In this document: positions 35,451 to 43,767 of the stretch, piece by piece
How the letters are laid out: every line of letters begins with the position of its first letter
Numbering within the stretch: the first letter of the stretch is position 1
Assembly (NCBI GenBank): GCA_023411555.1
Contig: JAEYOQ010000059.1
Coordinates: 186,001-250,000 of the forward strand
Length of the DNA: 64,000 nt
Source of the DNA: Bacillota bacterium
GTDB lineage: Bacteria; Bacillota; Clostridia; Lachnospirales; Lachnospiraceae
Direction: 5' to 3'
Translations under genes and position numbers: made by a program
Notes under the pieces: model-generated
What the model was told of the DNA's origin: nothing
The model's input: the letters and a program-made list of their open reading frames with translations, nothing else
The model's database searches: none

Positions 35451-37604
35451 ATGAATTATAATTATTATATTTGGATAGAAATCGGAGCAAATAAAAGAAC
35501 CATAACAAATCCGGATAAATTCCGTCAGGCAATGGATAAGTGCAAAGCTGCAGGGATAGGATCGGTTATTTTGAGTGTAAAGGATACTACTGGCTTTGCT
35601 ATCTATGACAGTCAGATTGCTCCTCATTACTGGGAGTACGATGATACCTTTGAAGATAAGGATTATCTTTTGGAATGTCTGGAGATAGTACACAGCCTTG
35701 GGATGAAGTTCTATGCTTCCACAGATGTATTCGCAGAAGGAAATAAGGGGAGGCCCCATCCGAAGATGCCTGCCTTAAAGAATGAGACCTGGCAGTGCAG
35801 TGTATATGGACTCAATGCTTCCAATGAATTGGTTGTTCAGCGGATTACAGACACATCCCCGATAAAGACTGTAGGGGGTATAGACGATTTCAATGAAATA
35901 TTCGTGAATCCTGCAAATGATGAAGTTTGTGAATATGAGCTTTCCCTATTGAATGAAATCATGGTAAAATATGACATAGATGGTATTACTCTGGATCGTG
36001 TCCGTTATGTTGGTCTAAGCTCCGATTTTGGCACCATTACAAAGACCAAGTGGGACCAATATATAGGCAGAGAGTATAACTGGCCCTATGATATCTATCG
36101 AATCAGGGATAACCTGGGGACTATAGAGGTGGAATACGGAGACTGCTTCGGAGACTTTATCACATTTCGGGCGGGAATTATTAAAGATTTTATAGAACGG
36201 GTAAGAAGACTGGTTGATACACAGCAAAAGAAAATTGAATTCTGGGATTATACGGGTTCCTGGTATCCCTTGTATTATCAGGTAGGAGCAAACTGGGCAT
36301 CGAAAAACTACGAGGCGATAGAATATCCCTGGGTCGATATCGAACAATATAAGCAGACTGGATATGCAGAGCTTCTGGGAGGGCTAATGTCAGGCTTCTA
36401 TTATCCCTATGTGACGGAGCAGGAGGCAAAGGATGCAAATCAACCTGCCTACTGGTACAGTGTCGAGGGGGCGGGACGAATAGCAGATCAGGTTACCCAG
36501 GGGGTGGTTCCGATTGTTGGAAGCCTTTTCTTAAAGCAGTACGAAGAGTATTTACCCTCTATGACGGAGGCTGTAGAGATGTGCTTCCAGAAATCTACCG
36601 GTTGTATGCTCTTTGACTTGTCCTATCTGATAGAAAACAACTGGTGGGAGTATGTGACAATTGATTTTAACAATGATGTTATCCTTGAACCCATCCATGC
36701 GGACAGTCTTCCTGAAATTCTGGAACTTTATAGAGAGTGTTTTCCGAAAGAATTTCAGGTATCTGAGGACCGACTGGCAACCAGCACCTTTTTAGATCCA
36801 CAGCTCAGTCCGGAGGCAACCTTAGGTATCTGGAAAGGGGGCAAAAAGGAGCTAATCGGAGTAATAATTTGCAAGGTATCCGAGGAGCTTCAGCCTGAAA
36901 TACCAAATTGCGCATGGATTACTGCCTTATTCATAAAACCGAGCTATCGGAGAAGGGGTTACGGTAGGAGATTGTATAGGGCAGCTGAAAAAGTCTTCAA
37001 GAAGAAAGAAGTTCAAAAAATTTATATGGGACAGGAATATCATAATCTTTTCTCGGGCATTCCGGCACCTGACGATCAAAAGCTGGCTTTTTTTCAAGGG
37101 CTTGGATTTACGGTTAATTGCGAGAATCATTATGACCTGACCTGTGATATTACCTGCAATGATAAAATTAACGGGTTTGATATTTCACCTTTTATAGGAA
37201 GGTTTACTGCTGAAGCTTTACAGTCTTGTGATAAGCAGATGCTTTATCGGTTCCTAGATGATGAATTCCCGGGGCGTTGGAAGGATTTGGTGGTGGAATA
37301 TCTTGAGAATTCCGGTAATCCTGAGGAGATTATCGTACTGAAGGATAAACAAGATCAGGAAATCAAGGGCTTTTGCAAGACGCATGTAAATGCAGATGAC
37401 AGCGGCAGTCTAGGCCCCATCGGAATAGCAGAATCGATTCGGGGTAATCATGTGGGTGATTTCCTTCTGCAGCAGTCACTGGTTCATTTAAGAGATAGGA
37501 ATGGGAAAGCTATAGGTATTGACTGGACAATTCTAAAGGATTATTACGGAAAATTTGACTTTAAACCGGTCAGGATTTATCGAGGGGCTTACAAGGAATT
37601 TTAG
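35451..37604 (+). CDS. GHL10-like TIM-barrel protein fused to two GNAT acetyltransferase domains
   Basis: This 717-residue cytoplasmic protein has an unusual architecture. Residues 1 to about 400 resemble family-10-like (GHL10/YngK-type) glycosidase barrels: YYIWIEIGANKRT, then the strand motif YDIDGITLDRVRYVG and the aromatic stretch EFWDYTGSWYP. Residues of about 405-560 are a GNAT domain with the acetyl-CoA loop RRRGYGRRL. Residues of about 570-717 look like a second, more divergent GNAT (GPIGIAESIRGNHVGDFLL). No signal peptide is seen, so it acts on imported substrate. I infer that it cleaves or binds an amino-sugar compound and acetylates it. The frame is continuous with no sign of frameshift. 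ATG 35451 follows AAAGG. Confidence 0.7.
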   Translation: MNYNYYIWIEIGANKRTITNPDKFRQAMDKCKAAGIGSVILSVKDTTGFAIYDSQIAPHYWEYDDTFEDKDYLLECLEIVHSLGMKFYASTDVFAEGNKGRPHPKMPALKNETWQCSVYGLNASNELVVQRITDTSPIKTVGGIDDFNEIFVNPANDEVCEYELSLLNEIMVKYDIDGITLDRVRYVGLSSDFGTITKTKWDQYIGREYNWPYDIYRIRDNLGTIEVEYGDCFGDFITFRAGIIKDFIERVRRLVDTQQKKIEFWDYTGSWYPLYYQVGANWASKNYEAIEYPWVDIEQYKQTGYAELLGGLMSGFYYPYVTEQEAKDANQPAYWYSVEGAGRIADQVTQGVVPIVGSLFLKQYEEYLPSMTEAVEMCFQKSTGCMLFDLSYLIENNWWEYVTIDFNNDVILEPIHADSLPEILELYRECFPKEFQVSEDRLATSTFLDPQLSPEATLGIWKGGKKELIGVIICKVSEELQPEIPNCAWITALFIKPSYRRRGYGRRLYRAAEKVFKKKEVQKIYMGQEYHNLFSGIPAPDDQKLAFFQGLGFTVNCENHYDLTCDITCNDKINGFDISPFIGRFTAEALQSCDKQMLYRFLDDEFPGRWKDLVVEYLENSGNPEEIIVLKDKQDQEIKGFCKTHVNADDSGSLGPIGIAESIRGNHVGDFLLQQSLVHLRDRNGKAIGIDWTILKDYYGKFDFKPVRIYRGAYKEF

Positions 37605-37624
37605 GCAGGGAAAGGGGCCGGAGT

Positions 37625-39127
37625 ATGAAAAAGAAAATTGTATTGCTCCCACTGGATGAGAGACCATGCAATTATATTTTTCCAAAGCGTTTATTTGAAC
37701 AGGAAGATATAGAGATTGTAAGGCCAGACCAACTGGGCAATAAAAAACAACCTGCGGATGTCAATAAGGTAGCGGAATTCTTAAAAAAGGAATGTATGGA
37801 TGCAGACGGACTAGTACTTTCCGTGGACATGATGCTCTACGGTGGTCTGGTTCCGTCAAGAATTCACTACTTAGAGGAGAGTCGGCTGAAGGAATTGGCA
37901 TCGCTTGTAAAGGTGTTAAAGAAATTAAATCCCAAGCTGTTGATATACGCATTTCAAGTGATTATGCGATGTCCGGATTATTCAAGTGGAGATGAAGAAC
38001 CGGATTATTATGAGGAATACGGGAGAATGATTCACAAGGCTGGCGATGTGATTCATAGAAGTCGTCTGGGAATCTGTGACAGTGAGGAATTGGAAACTAT
38101 ACTAAATCAGATAGACCGCGAAAAGCTGAATGATTATATCTCACGAAGAGAATGTAACAGAGAATTAAATTACACCATGATTGATTTCGTAAAGCAGGGG
38201 CTGATCGACGCTCTAGTCATACCACAAGATGATTCGACTGCTTATGGCTATGCAGCCATAGATCAGGAAGCGGTACGTCTGCGTATTACGGAGGAAGGAC
38301 TGGCAGATCGTATTCTGATGTATCCCGGAGCGGACGAAGTAGCACTTACACTGGTGTCCAGAATGGTGAATAAAATTAAAGGAAAGAAGCCTAAGGTTTA
38401 TGTGAAGTATGCATGCGAAGGTTCGAAAGCCCTGATACCACTCTATGAAGGAAACTCTCTGGAAACCACAATTAAGTATCAGATACTTTCAGCCGGATGT
38501 CAGCTTACCGATTCCTATGAGAATTCGGATATTATTCTTGCAGTAACTGCACCCTCGATTAAGATGGTGGAGTCAATTGAACAACCGTGTAAAGAAAAAG
38601 GATATATGGTAGAACGAAATCTTCCTGAATTGATAGATTTTATCAAGGACAGAATCGCAGAAGGAAAAATAGTAACCATTGCTGATAATGCATACGCCAA
38701 TGGAGGTGAGCTTCAGCTGGTACAGCTCCTAAATCAGAATCAACTTTTGAAGCAGATTGCCGGTTACGCAGGGTGGAATACGTCGGCAAATACCCTTGGA
38801 ACGGCTATAGCAGAAGGAGTACATGCATATCATTATAATATTACATTAGAACATATGAACTTTCTGATGGAACGCTATATTGAAGACGGTGGATATTGCT
38901 CTGTTGTTCGGAAAAATATTACAACGGAATTACCAGGTTATGGGATGGATTACTTCAACGTCAGGGAACCAGATGGTGTCATTAGTGCTAGAGTGAAGGA
39001 AGAACTGGAACGCTTCATCAAAGAATACCTGTCATCCGTTGCTCCAAACATTTCATTGGATAAAGTCTGGATGCCCTGGAGCAGAATGTTTGAGGTGGGA
39101 ATCGAAGCCTCATATCATGACCTATAA
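37625..39127 (+). CDS. DUF4127 family protein
   Basis: This 500-residue protein starts KIVLLPLDERPCNYIFP, the hallmark of DUF4127, whose biochemical function is not known to me. Other clear segments are DGLVLSVDMMLYGGLVPSR, QVIMRCPDYSSGDEEP, VIPQDDSTAYGYAAI and ADNAYANGGELQLV. The run of conserved Asp, Arg, His and Gln residues looks enzymatic. No signal peptide is present. It is flanked by the GNAT fusion protein and NanE in one operon, so I infer a step in amino-sugar degradation, perhaps the missing lyase or hydrolase. That is inference from position only. Confidence 0.8.
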   Translation: MKKKIVLLPLDERPCNYIFPKRLFEQEDIEIVRPDQLGNKKQPADVNKVAEFLKKECMDADGLVLSVDMMLYGGLVPSRIHYLEESRLKELASLVKVLKKLNPKLLIYAFQVIMRCPDYSSGDEEPDYYEEYGRMIHKAGDVIHRSRLGICDSEELETILNQIDREKLNDYISRRECNRELNYTMIDFVKQGLIDALVIPQDDSTAYGYAAIDQEAVRLRITEEGLADRILMYPGADEVALTLVSRMVNKIKGKKPKVYVKYACEGSKALIPLYEGNSLETTIKYQILSAGCQLTDSYENSDIILAVTAPSIKMVESIEQPCKEKGYMVERNLPELIDFIKDRIAEGKIVTIADNAYANGGELQLVQLLNQNQLLKQIAGYAGWNTSANTLGTAIAEGVHAYHYNITLEHMNFLMERYIEDGGYCSVVRKNITTELPGYGMDYFNVREPDGVISARVKEELERFIKEYLSSVAPNISLDKVWMPWSRMFEVGIEASYHDL

Positions 39128-39191
39128 TCATTCTAAAGAAAAAAACTTGGATTAATCCAATCTATATAGAACACCAAGGAAGGTGATAACA

Positions 39192-39881
39192 ATGAAAAAT
39201 AATAATAAAATACTTGCTCAGATTAAAGGCGGATTGATTGTCTCATGTCAGGCTCTAAAAAATGAACCGTTACATAGCTCCTTTATTATGTCAAAAATGG
39301 CATATGCCGCCAAGGAAGGCGGTGCGGTGGGAATTCGCGCGAATACACCGGAGGACATAAGAGAGATAAAGAAGGTTGTGGATTTACCTATTATTGCTCT
39401 ATACAAGCAGGATTATCCTGATTCACCGATATATATAACACCCACGGAGCAGGAGGTGGAGCTGTTGATGGAGGTGGACCCGGAGATCATTGCAATGGAT
39501 GCAACAAACAGACTACGTCCGGGTGGAGTTTCATTGGATGATATGTTTCGTAAGCTACGTAAAAGGTATCCAGACCAGTTATTTATGGCAGATTGTGCTA
39601 CTTATGAAGAAGGAATCCATGCTCAGGAGATCGGCTTCGATATAGTAGGAACAACCTTGTGCGGTTATACTGAGGATACCAAAGGAACTAACCTGCCAAA
39701 TCTTCAGTTAATCAAGCGTTTGTCAGAGGCTTTACAGATACCCTTGATTGCAGAAGGTGGTATATGGGAGACAGAGGATTTGAAGAAGGTAATGAAAGAA
39801 AAGGTTCATGCTGCGGTAATTGGATCTGCAATCACAAGACCAAAAGAGATAACGGAACGATATGTAAGAGCAATCTCATAG
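39192..39881 (+). CDS. nanE: N-acetylmannosamine-6-phosphate 2-epimerase
   Basis: This 229-residue TIM barrel interconverts ManNAc-6-P and GlcNAc-6-P, the step linking sialic acid or ManNAc catabolism to GlcNAc metabolism. Diagnostic segments are KGGLIVSCQALKNEPLHSS, GAVGIRANTPEDI, PIIALYKQDYP and the phosphate-binding end IAEGGIW...HAAVIGSAITRP. ATG 39192 is chosen over GTG 39183 because AAGGAAGGTG precedes it. It gives the best substrate clue for the whole locus: a 2-acetamido sugar phosphate. Confidence 0.93.
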   Translation: MKNNNKILAQIKGGLIVSCQALKNEPLHSSFIMSKMAYAAKEGGAVGIRANTPEDIREIKKVVDLPIIALYKQDYPDSPIYITPTEQEVELLMEVDPEIIAMDATNRLRPGGVSLDDMFRKLRKRYPDQLFMADCATYEEGIHAQEIGFDIVGTTLCGYTEDTKGTNLPNLQLIKRLSEALQIPLIAEGGIWETEDLKKVMKEKVHAAVIGSAITRPKEITERYVRAIS

Positions 39882-39925
39882 TCCTTGCAACAAATCTAAA
39901 TTCGAAGATGTATAAGGAGAATAAT

Positions 39926-40744
39926 ATGACCACCAGAATGCTGTGTGAAATGATTGATATGCCGGAAGTGGTCACTCGGACAATAGAGACATGGAACGCC
40001 ATACAATATGAGAAGGAGCTGGATCACTATCTGGAGCTAGTAAGGGATAAGGCGAAATGGGACGAAGCCTTGGACGGAGTCAGAAAAATCCTAGGCGAGG
40101 ATCAAGAAGGTCTAAAGTGCTTGGCTTTTATGCTTCATGTTGCGATGCGATCTTATCAGGAATATTTGAGAAGAGGGATATCGGATAAGATATTTATTGC
40201 GACCATGGGATGCTTCTCTCGGTTTGTAAAAGAACATCAGGACAGCTATGGAAGCTATGGTTTTGATCGAGAATGGTGGACGGTTAGAGAATTGACCTTA
40301 CGAGAATTTCGGCTTGGTGAACTGGAATATGAGATGATAGAGGATAAGGATGAAAAAAAAATTTCGATCCATATTCCATCCGATGCGAACCTGGAGGAAG
40401 ATAAATGCCTGGAATCCTACCATATGGCGAAAAGCTTCTTTTCACAGTATGAGGTTGATTATGCAGAAGTGGAATACTATTGTAATTCCTGGTTGTTATA
40501 TCCAATGCTCTTTGAATTTCTTCCGGAGAATTCTAAAATTATCCGGTTTCAGAAGGATTTTATAATAGATTTCTTCGAACCGGATAACGAAGGATATAAG
40601 CTGTGGGTCTTCAAGAACAAGACCTTGACAATTGACGAATTACCAGAGAATACCTCCTTGCAACGAAGAATGAAAGAGCATTTGAAAAAGGGCGGTAAGA
40701 TTGGAAGCGGAAGAGGTCATATAAAAAAGGAACTTTTTAAATAA
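39926..40744 (+). CDS. GNAT-like acyltransferase domain protein (NAT_N/GNAT_C type)
   Basis: This 272-residue cytoplasmic protein resembles the acyltransferase-domain family with paired GNAT-like N- and C-terminal domains. The segment DREWWTVRELTLREFRLGELEYE marks the junction and is the most recognisable part; IHIPSDANLEEDKCLESY and SWLLYPMLFEFLPENSKI follow. The family's substrate is unknown. The open frame runs left into nanE, but ATG 39926 with AAGGAGA just before it is the clear start. It is the third GNAT-like unit of this locus after the two in the fusion protein, so N-acylation of the substrate looks central. Confidence 0.7.
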   Translation: MTTRMLCEMIDMPEVVTRTIETWNAIQYEKELDHYLELVRDKAKWDEALDGVRKILGEDQEGLKCLAFMLHVAMRSYQEYLRRGISDKIFIATMGCFSRFVKEHQDSYGSYGFDREWWTVRELTLREFRLGELEYEMIEDKDEKKISIHIPSDANLEEDKCLESYHMAKSFFSQYEVDYAEVEYYCNSWLLYPMLFEFLPENSKIIRFQKDFIIDFFEPDNEGYKLWVFKNKTLTIDELPENTSLQRRMKEHLKKGGKIGSGRGHIKKELFK

Positions 40745-40757
40745 TAGAGGTGGAGGT

Positions 40758-40841
40758 CGCTAGATTGAAAAATCATAGATTTTTCAATCTAGCGAATTCG
40801 TACTGTCGCCCAAATTCGTGGGTTTGCGGCAGAATGGAGGA
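40758..40841 (+). repeat. Composite dispersed repeat upstream of the ROK kinase gene
   Basis: CGCTAGATTGAAAAATC and GATTTTTCAATCTAGCG form a perfect 17-bp palindrome with the spacer ATA (40758-40794). CTGTCGC...GCGGCAG then makes a second hairpin (40803-40832) that leads directly into AATGGAGG, the ribosome site of the kinase. The first palindrome has no T tract, so it is not a standard terminator. Confidence 0.8.
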
Positions 40842-40846
40842 TTTGT

Positions 40847-41791
40847 ATGAAATACATCGGAGTGGATATAGGTGGAACTCAGGTGAAAATAGGTGTAATT
40901 GACGAGCACGGAGCTGTCAGTAATTCCGCTGCTTATGACGTTGCTTTTGACGGCTATGATACTCCGATCATCGACACTGTCATGGCCAGATTATCTGAAT
41001 TTATGAATGATAATAAGCTCCTTTACAGTCAGATCAGCGGTATCGGAGTATCAGCGACCGGTCAAATCGACACGAAAGAAGGAACAGTCGCTGGTGCAGC
41101 TGGTCATATTAAGAACTGGGAAGGCTGCAATATACAGGAACATATCAAGAGAATCTATCCTGGACCGGTTACCGTAATGAATGATGCTAACTGTGCGGCA
41201 CTAGCGGAGCAATGGATCGGTGGTGCCCAAGGTCTCTCCGATGTTGTGGTAATCACGGTTGGAACCGGTGTCGGAGGAGGAATTATCGCAAATTCGGAGA
41301 TCCTCTGCGGTGCAGCCGGAGGTGCAGGTGAGATAGGACATATTACCATTCGGAATAATGGACGGGGATGTAGCTGCGGTAACAGAGGCTGTTATGAGCA
41401 ATACGCATCGGTTCCTGCCCTGATCAGTCTGGTACGGCAGGCTCTAAAAGCCGGTAAACTGGACAGAGGCCTGTTTGCTTGGAAAGAGATTAACGGAAGA
41501 ACAATATTTGAAGCTGCCGGAAGTGGCGGCTATCTTGATATTGTTATGGATCAATGGATCGGTTATGTGGCGGATGGACTTATCGGTATCATACATACCT
41601 TCAACCCTCAGATCGTTCTGATTGGAGGCGGAGTCAGTGCGCAGAAGGATAAATTTATTGATCCGCTACGAACGAAGGTGCTGAGCCGCGTTATGCCGGT
41701 TTATGCCCGAACAGTAAGACTGGAAGCCGCAAGGCTTGGTAATGATGCGGGAATGGTCGGAGCGGTTTATTATTGTATGAGGCATTCTTGA
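40847..41791 (+). CDS. ROK-family sugar kinase (probable N-acylmannosamine kinase or glucokinase type)
   Basis: This 314-residue kinase phosphorylates a hexose or N-acetylhexosamine. The ATP-binding start is GVDIGGTQVKIGV. The sugar site includes NDANCAALAEQW, GTGVGGGII and GEIGHITI. The ROK zinc motif is CSCGNRGCYEQYAS, complete with three Cys and the preceding His. Its place after nanE suggests ManNAc kinase activity, which would supply the NanE substrate. ROK specificity cannot be read from sequence with certainty. Confidence 0.9.
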   Translation: MKYIGVDIGGTQVKIGVIDEHGAVSNSAAYDVAFDGYDTPIIDTVMARLSEFMNDNKLLYSQISGIGVSATGQIDTKEGTVAGAAGHIKNWEGCNIQEHIKRIYPGPVTVMNDANCAALAEQWIGGAQGLSDVVVITVGTGVGGGIIANSEILCGAAGGAGEIGHITIRNNGRGCSCGNRGCYEQYASVPALISLVRQALKAGKLDRGLFAWKEINGRTIFEAAGSGGYLDIVMDQWIGYVADGLIGIIHTFNPQIVLIGGGVSAQKDKFIDPLRTKVLSRVMPVYARTVRLEAARLGNDAGMVGAVYYCMRHS

Positions 41792-41816
41792 TTGACTGTA
41801 GTTATACCATTAAGAT

Positions 41817-41840
41817 TGCCGTTTAGGCAGAGTGGAGGCT
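41817..41840 (+). promoter_or_regulatory. Short hairpin and ribosome site of the shared GGCAGA-TGGAGG type
   Basis: TGCC-GTTTA-GGCA forms a small stem, followed by GAGTGGAGG just before ATG 41844. It resembles the modules upstream of csoR, the ROK kinase gene and an ABC permease gene. Confidence 0.45.
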
Positions 41841-41843
41841 ATC

Positions 41844-42899
41844 ATGGACAAAGTAAGAATTGGAATCATTGGATCGGGAAGTATAAGTAATATGCATATG
41901 TCGGGTTACACTCGTCTTAAGGATGTGGAGGTTATAGCAGTATGTGATATTAACGAAGAACGTGTGAAGGAATTTGCACAAAGGTATCATATTCCCTATA
42001 CATTTACCGACTATAACGAAATGTTAAAGATGCAGGAGATTGATGCGGTCAGCGTTACAGCCTGGAACAACATTCATGCTCCTGCAAGTATTGCGGCGCT
42101 CCGAGCTGGAAAGGATGTGTTATGCGAAAAGCCCCTGGCTCTTAATGCTGATCAGGCTAGGGAAATGGTGGAGGTCTCCAAAGAGACAGGAAAACTTCTG
42201 ATGGTTGGCTTCTGCAGGAGATTTGGTGATAATACAAAAGCACTAAAGGAGATAATTGATACGGGAGATTTGGGTAGTATCTATTATGCAAAAGCCGGAT
42301 GTCTGAGAAGATGGGGCAATCCAGGAGGCTGGTTCTCCGATAAGCAAAGATCGGGCGGAGGACCTGTCATTGATCTGGGTGTACATATGATTGATCTGGT
42401 TCGGTATCTATCCGGCAAGCCAAAGGCATTATCTGTCACCGCCTCAACCTTTCACCAGATGGGAATGAAGCCGGAAATCAAAGGAATATCAAAATATAAT
42501 TCTGCTGACTACAGTGAATACAATGACGTAGAGGACTGTGCTGCGGCATTGATAAAATTTGATAACAAAATGACCTTATTCTTTGAGACAAGCTGGGTTC
42601 AGAATATCAAGGGAGATAATCTTTATCTCGAGCTCTACGGGGATAAGGCCGGTGCAAAGATGGAGCCGGAATTTGAATTATATGAAACCAAATTGGATTA
42701 TCTGAGAGATTCAAAGCCTCTGCTTGATCCGAATGGCAGCGGCTTTGAGCATAATTTTATTGAAGAGATACAGCACTTCATTAGCTGTATTAAGGATGGG
42801 ACACCTTGTCTGAATCCGGCAGAGGATGGGCTTGAGTTAATGAAGATTATCGATGCGATTTATCAATCGGCTCAAACGGGTCGTGAAGTAATACTGTGA
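41844..42899 (+). CDS. Gfo/Idh/MocA family NAD(P)-dependent oxidoreductase
   Basis: This 351-residue cytoplasmic dehydrogenase oxidises or reduces a sugar or cyclitol. The Rossmann start is VRIGIIGSGSISNMHMSGY, and the conserved CEKPLALN supplies the catalytic Lys. The C-terminal alpha/beta domain has SGGGPVIDLGVHMIDLVRYL with the usual Asp and His. The open frame begins upstream at 41832, but ATG 41844 follows GTGGAGG. It pairs with the TIM-barrel isomerase encoded next, a common combination for epimerising unusual sugars through keto intermediates. Confidence 0.9.
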   Translation: MDKVRIGIIGSGSISNMHMSGYTRLKDVEVIAVCDINEERVKEFAQRYHIPYTFTDYNEMLKMQEIDAVSVTAWNNIHAPASIAALRAGKDVLCEKPLALNADQAREMVEVSKETGKLLMVGFCRRFGDNTKALKEIIDTGDLGSIYYAKAGCLRRWGNPGGWFSDKQRSGGGPVIDLGVHMIDLVRYLSGKPKALSVTASTFHQMGMKPEIKGISKYNSADYSEYNDVEDCAAALIKFDNKMTLFFETSWVQNIKGDNLYLELYGDKAGAKMEPEFELYETKLDYLRDSKPLLDPNGSGFEHNFIEEIQHFISCIKDGTPCLNPAEDGLELMKIIDAIYQSAQTGREVIL

Positions 42900-42929
42900 T
42901 GATACCGAAGTGAAGGAGAAGGAGTAGCT

Positions 42930-43748
42930 ATGAGATTATCAGTTAGCGCATGGTGCCTGCAGGAGCAACTTTTTAGTGGGAAGATCACCATATATGACTT
43001 TATTAATTTCTGCCACGAAAAAGGCATCCAGGCAGTTGAGCTTTTAGATTGCTTCGTCAAGGAAGAGGAAATTGAAGAGGTTAATCGGCTTTTGAGAAAG
43101 TTTAATATCCGGGTTTCTTCCTATTCGGTCAGCAATGACTTTGCGCTTACTGACAGCCCGGAACGAAAGGAACAGCTTCGATACATTAAGAAAAGCATGG
43201 ATACGGCTACGGCGTTAGGTACCGGAATTATGCGAGTGTTCGGTGGTAGTCTAAAGGACGGCTTAGCACCTGAGACAGCAGAGGATTGGATTGTAGAATG
43301 CTACCGGGAGATAGTACCCTTTGCAGAGGAAAAGGGGATCACAATGGTCCTCGAGAATCATTGTCCTCTGGCTGGAACTTCCGATCAGGTAAAACGAATT
43401 CTAGACCGGGTAGGGTCTAAGGCTTTAAAGTCCAATGCAGATATCGGTAATTTCCTTCTGGCAAATGAGAATTCTCTGGAGGCTGTGAAAAATCTAGAAA
43501 GTAAGATTGGTTATGTTCATCTGAAGGATTTTAAGAAGTTAGAGTATGGAGAGGGCTTTACTGCAAAAGATGGAAGTATCTATCAGGGAGCGGTCTTAGG
43601 CAAAGGGGATGTACCAGTTGCCAAAATAATCAATCATCTAAAAGACAAGAATTATTCCGGCTATCTGTCCATCGAATATGAAGGACCTGGTGATCCTTTC
43701 CTAGGTACCTTAGAATGTATTGAATACGTACATAAACAATTGGTTTAG
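42930..43748 (+). CDS. Sugar-phosphate isomerase/epimerase-like TIM barrel
   Basis: This 272-residue protein belongs to the AP-endonuclease-2 type barrels (IolE/hydroxypyruvate isomerase-like). These use a divalent metal bound by Glu, Asp, His and Glu at the barrel ends. Candidate ligands lie in EKGITMVLENHCP, ALKSNADIGNF, YVHLKDFKK and SGYLSIEYEGPGDP. It follows the Gfo/Idh gene after 30 bases with a strong GGAG ribosome site. I infer a sugar or keto-sugar isomerase for this locus; the substrate is unknown. Confidence 0.85.
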   Translation: MRLSVSAWCLQEQLFSGKITIYDFINFCHEKGIQAVELLDCFVKEEEIEEVNRLLRKFNIRVSSYSVSNDFALTDSPERKEQLRYIKKSMDTATALGTGIMRVFGGSLKDGLAPETAEDWIVECYREIVPFAEEKGITMVLENHCPLAGTSDQVKRILDRVGSKALKSNADIGNFLLANENSLEAVKNLESKIGYVHLKDFKKLEYGEGFTAKDGSIYQGAVLGKGDVPVAKIINHLKDKNYSGYLSIEYEGPGDPFLGTLECIEYVHKQLV

Positions 43749-43767
43749 GGGATTGGAGGCGGAAGGC

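Noticed and set aside
35451..37604. The fusion protein as an artefact of a frameshift or lost stop
   Set aside because: One frame runs through without interruption, both junctions are clean, and codon use does not change at the domain borders as far as I can see.
39764..39925. N-terminal extension of the acyltransferase gene into nanE
   Set aside because: The extra residues are out-of-frame nanE sequence; a good ribosome site stands before ATG 39926.
43720..43767. ATG 43720 as start of the ADP-ribosylglycohydrolase gene
   Set aside because: It would overlap the preceding gene by 29 bases and place the GGAGG site inside the gene; TTG 43768 has correct spacing.
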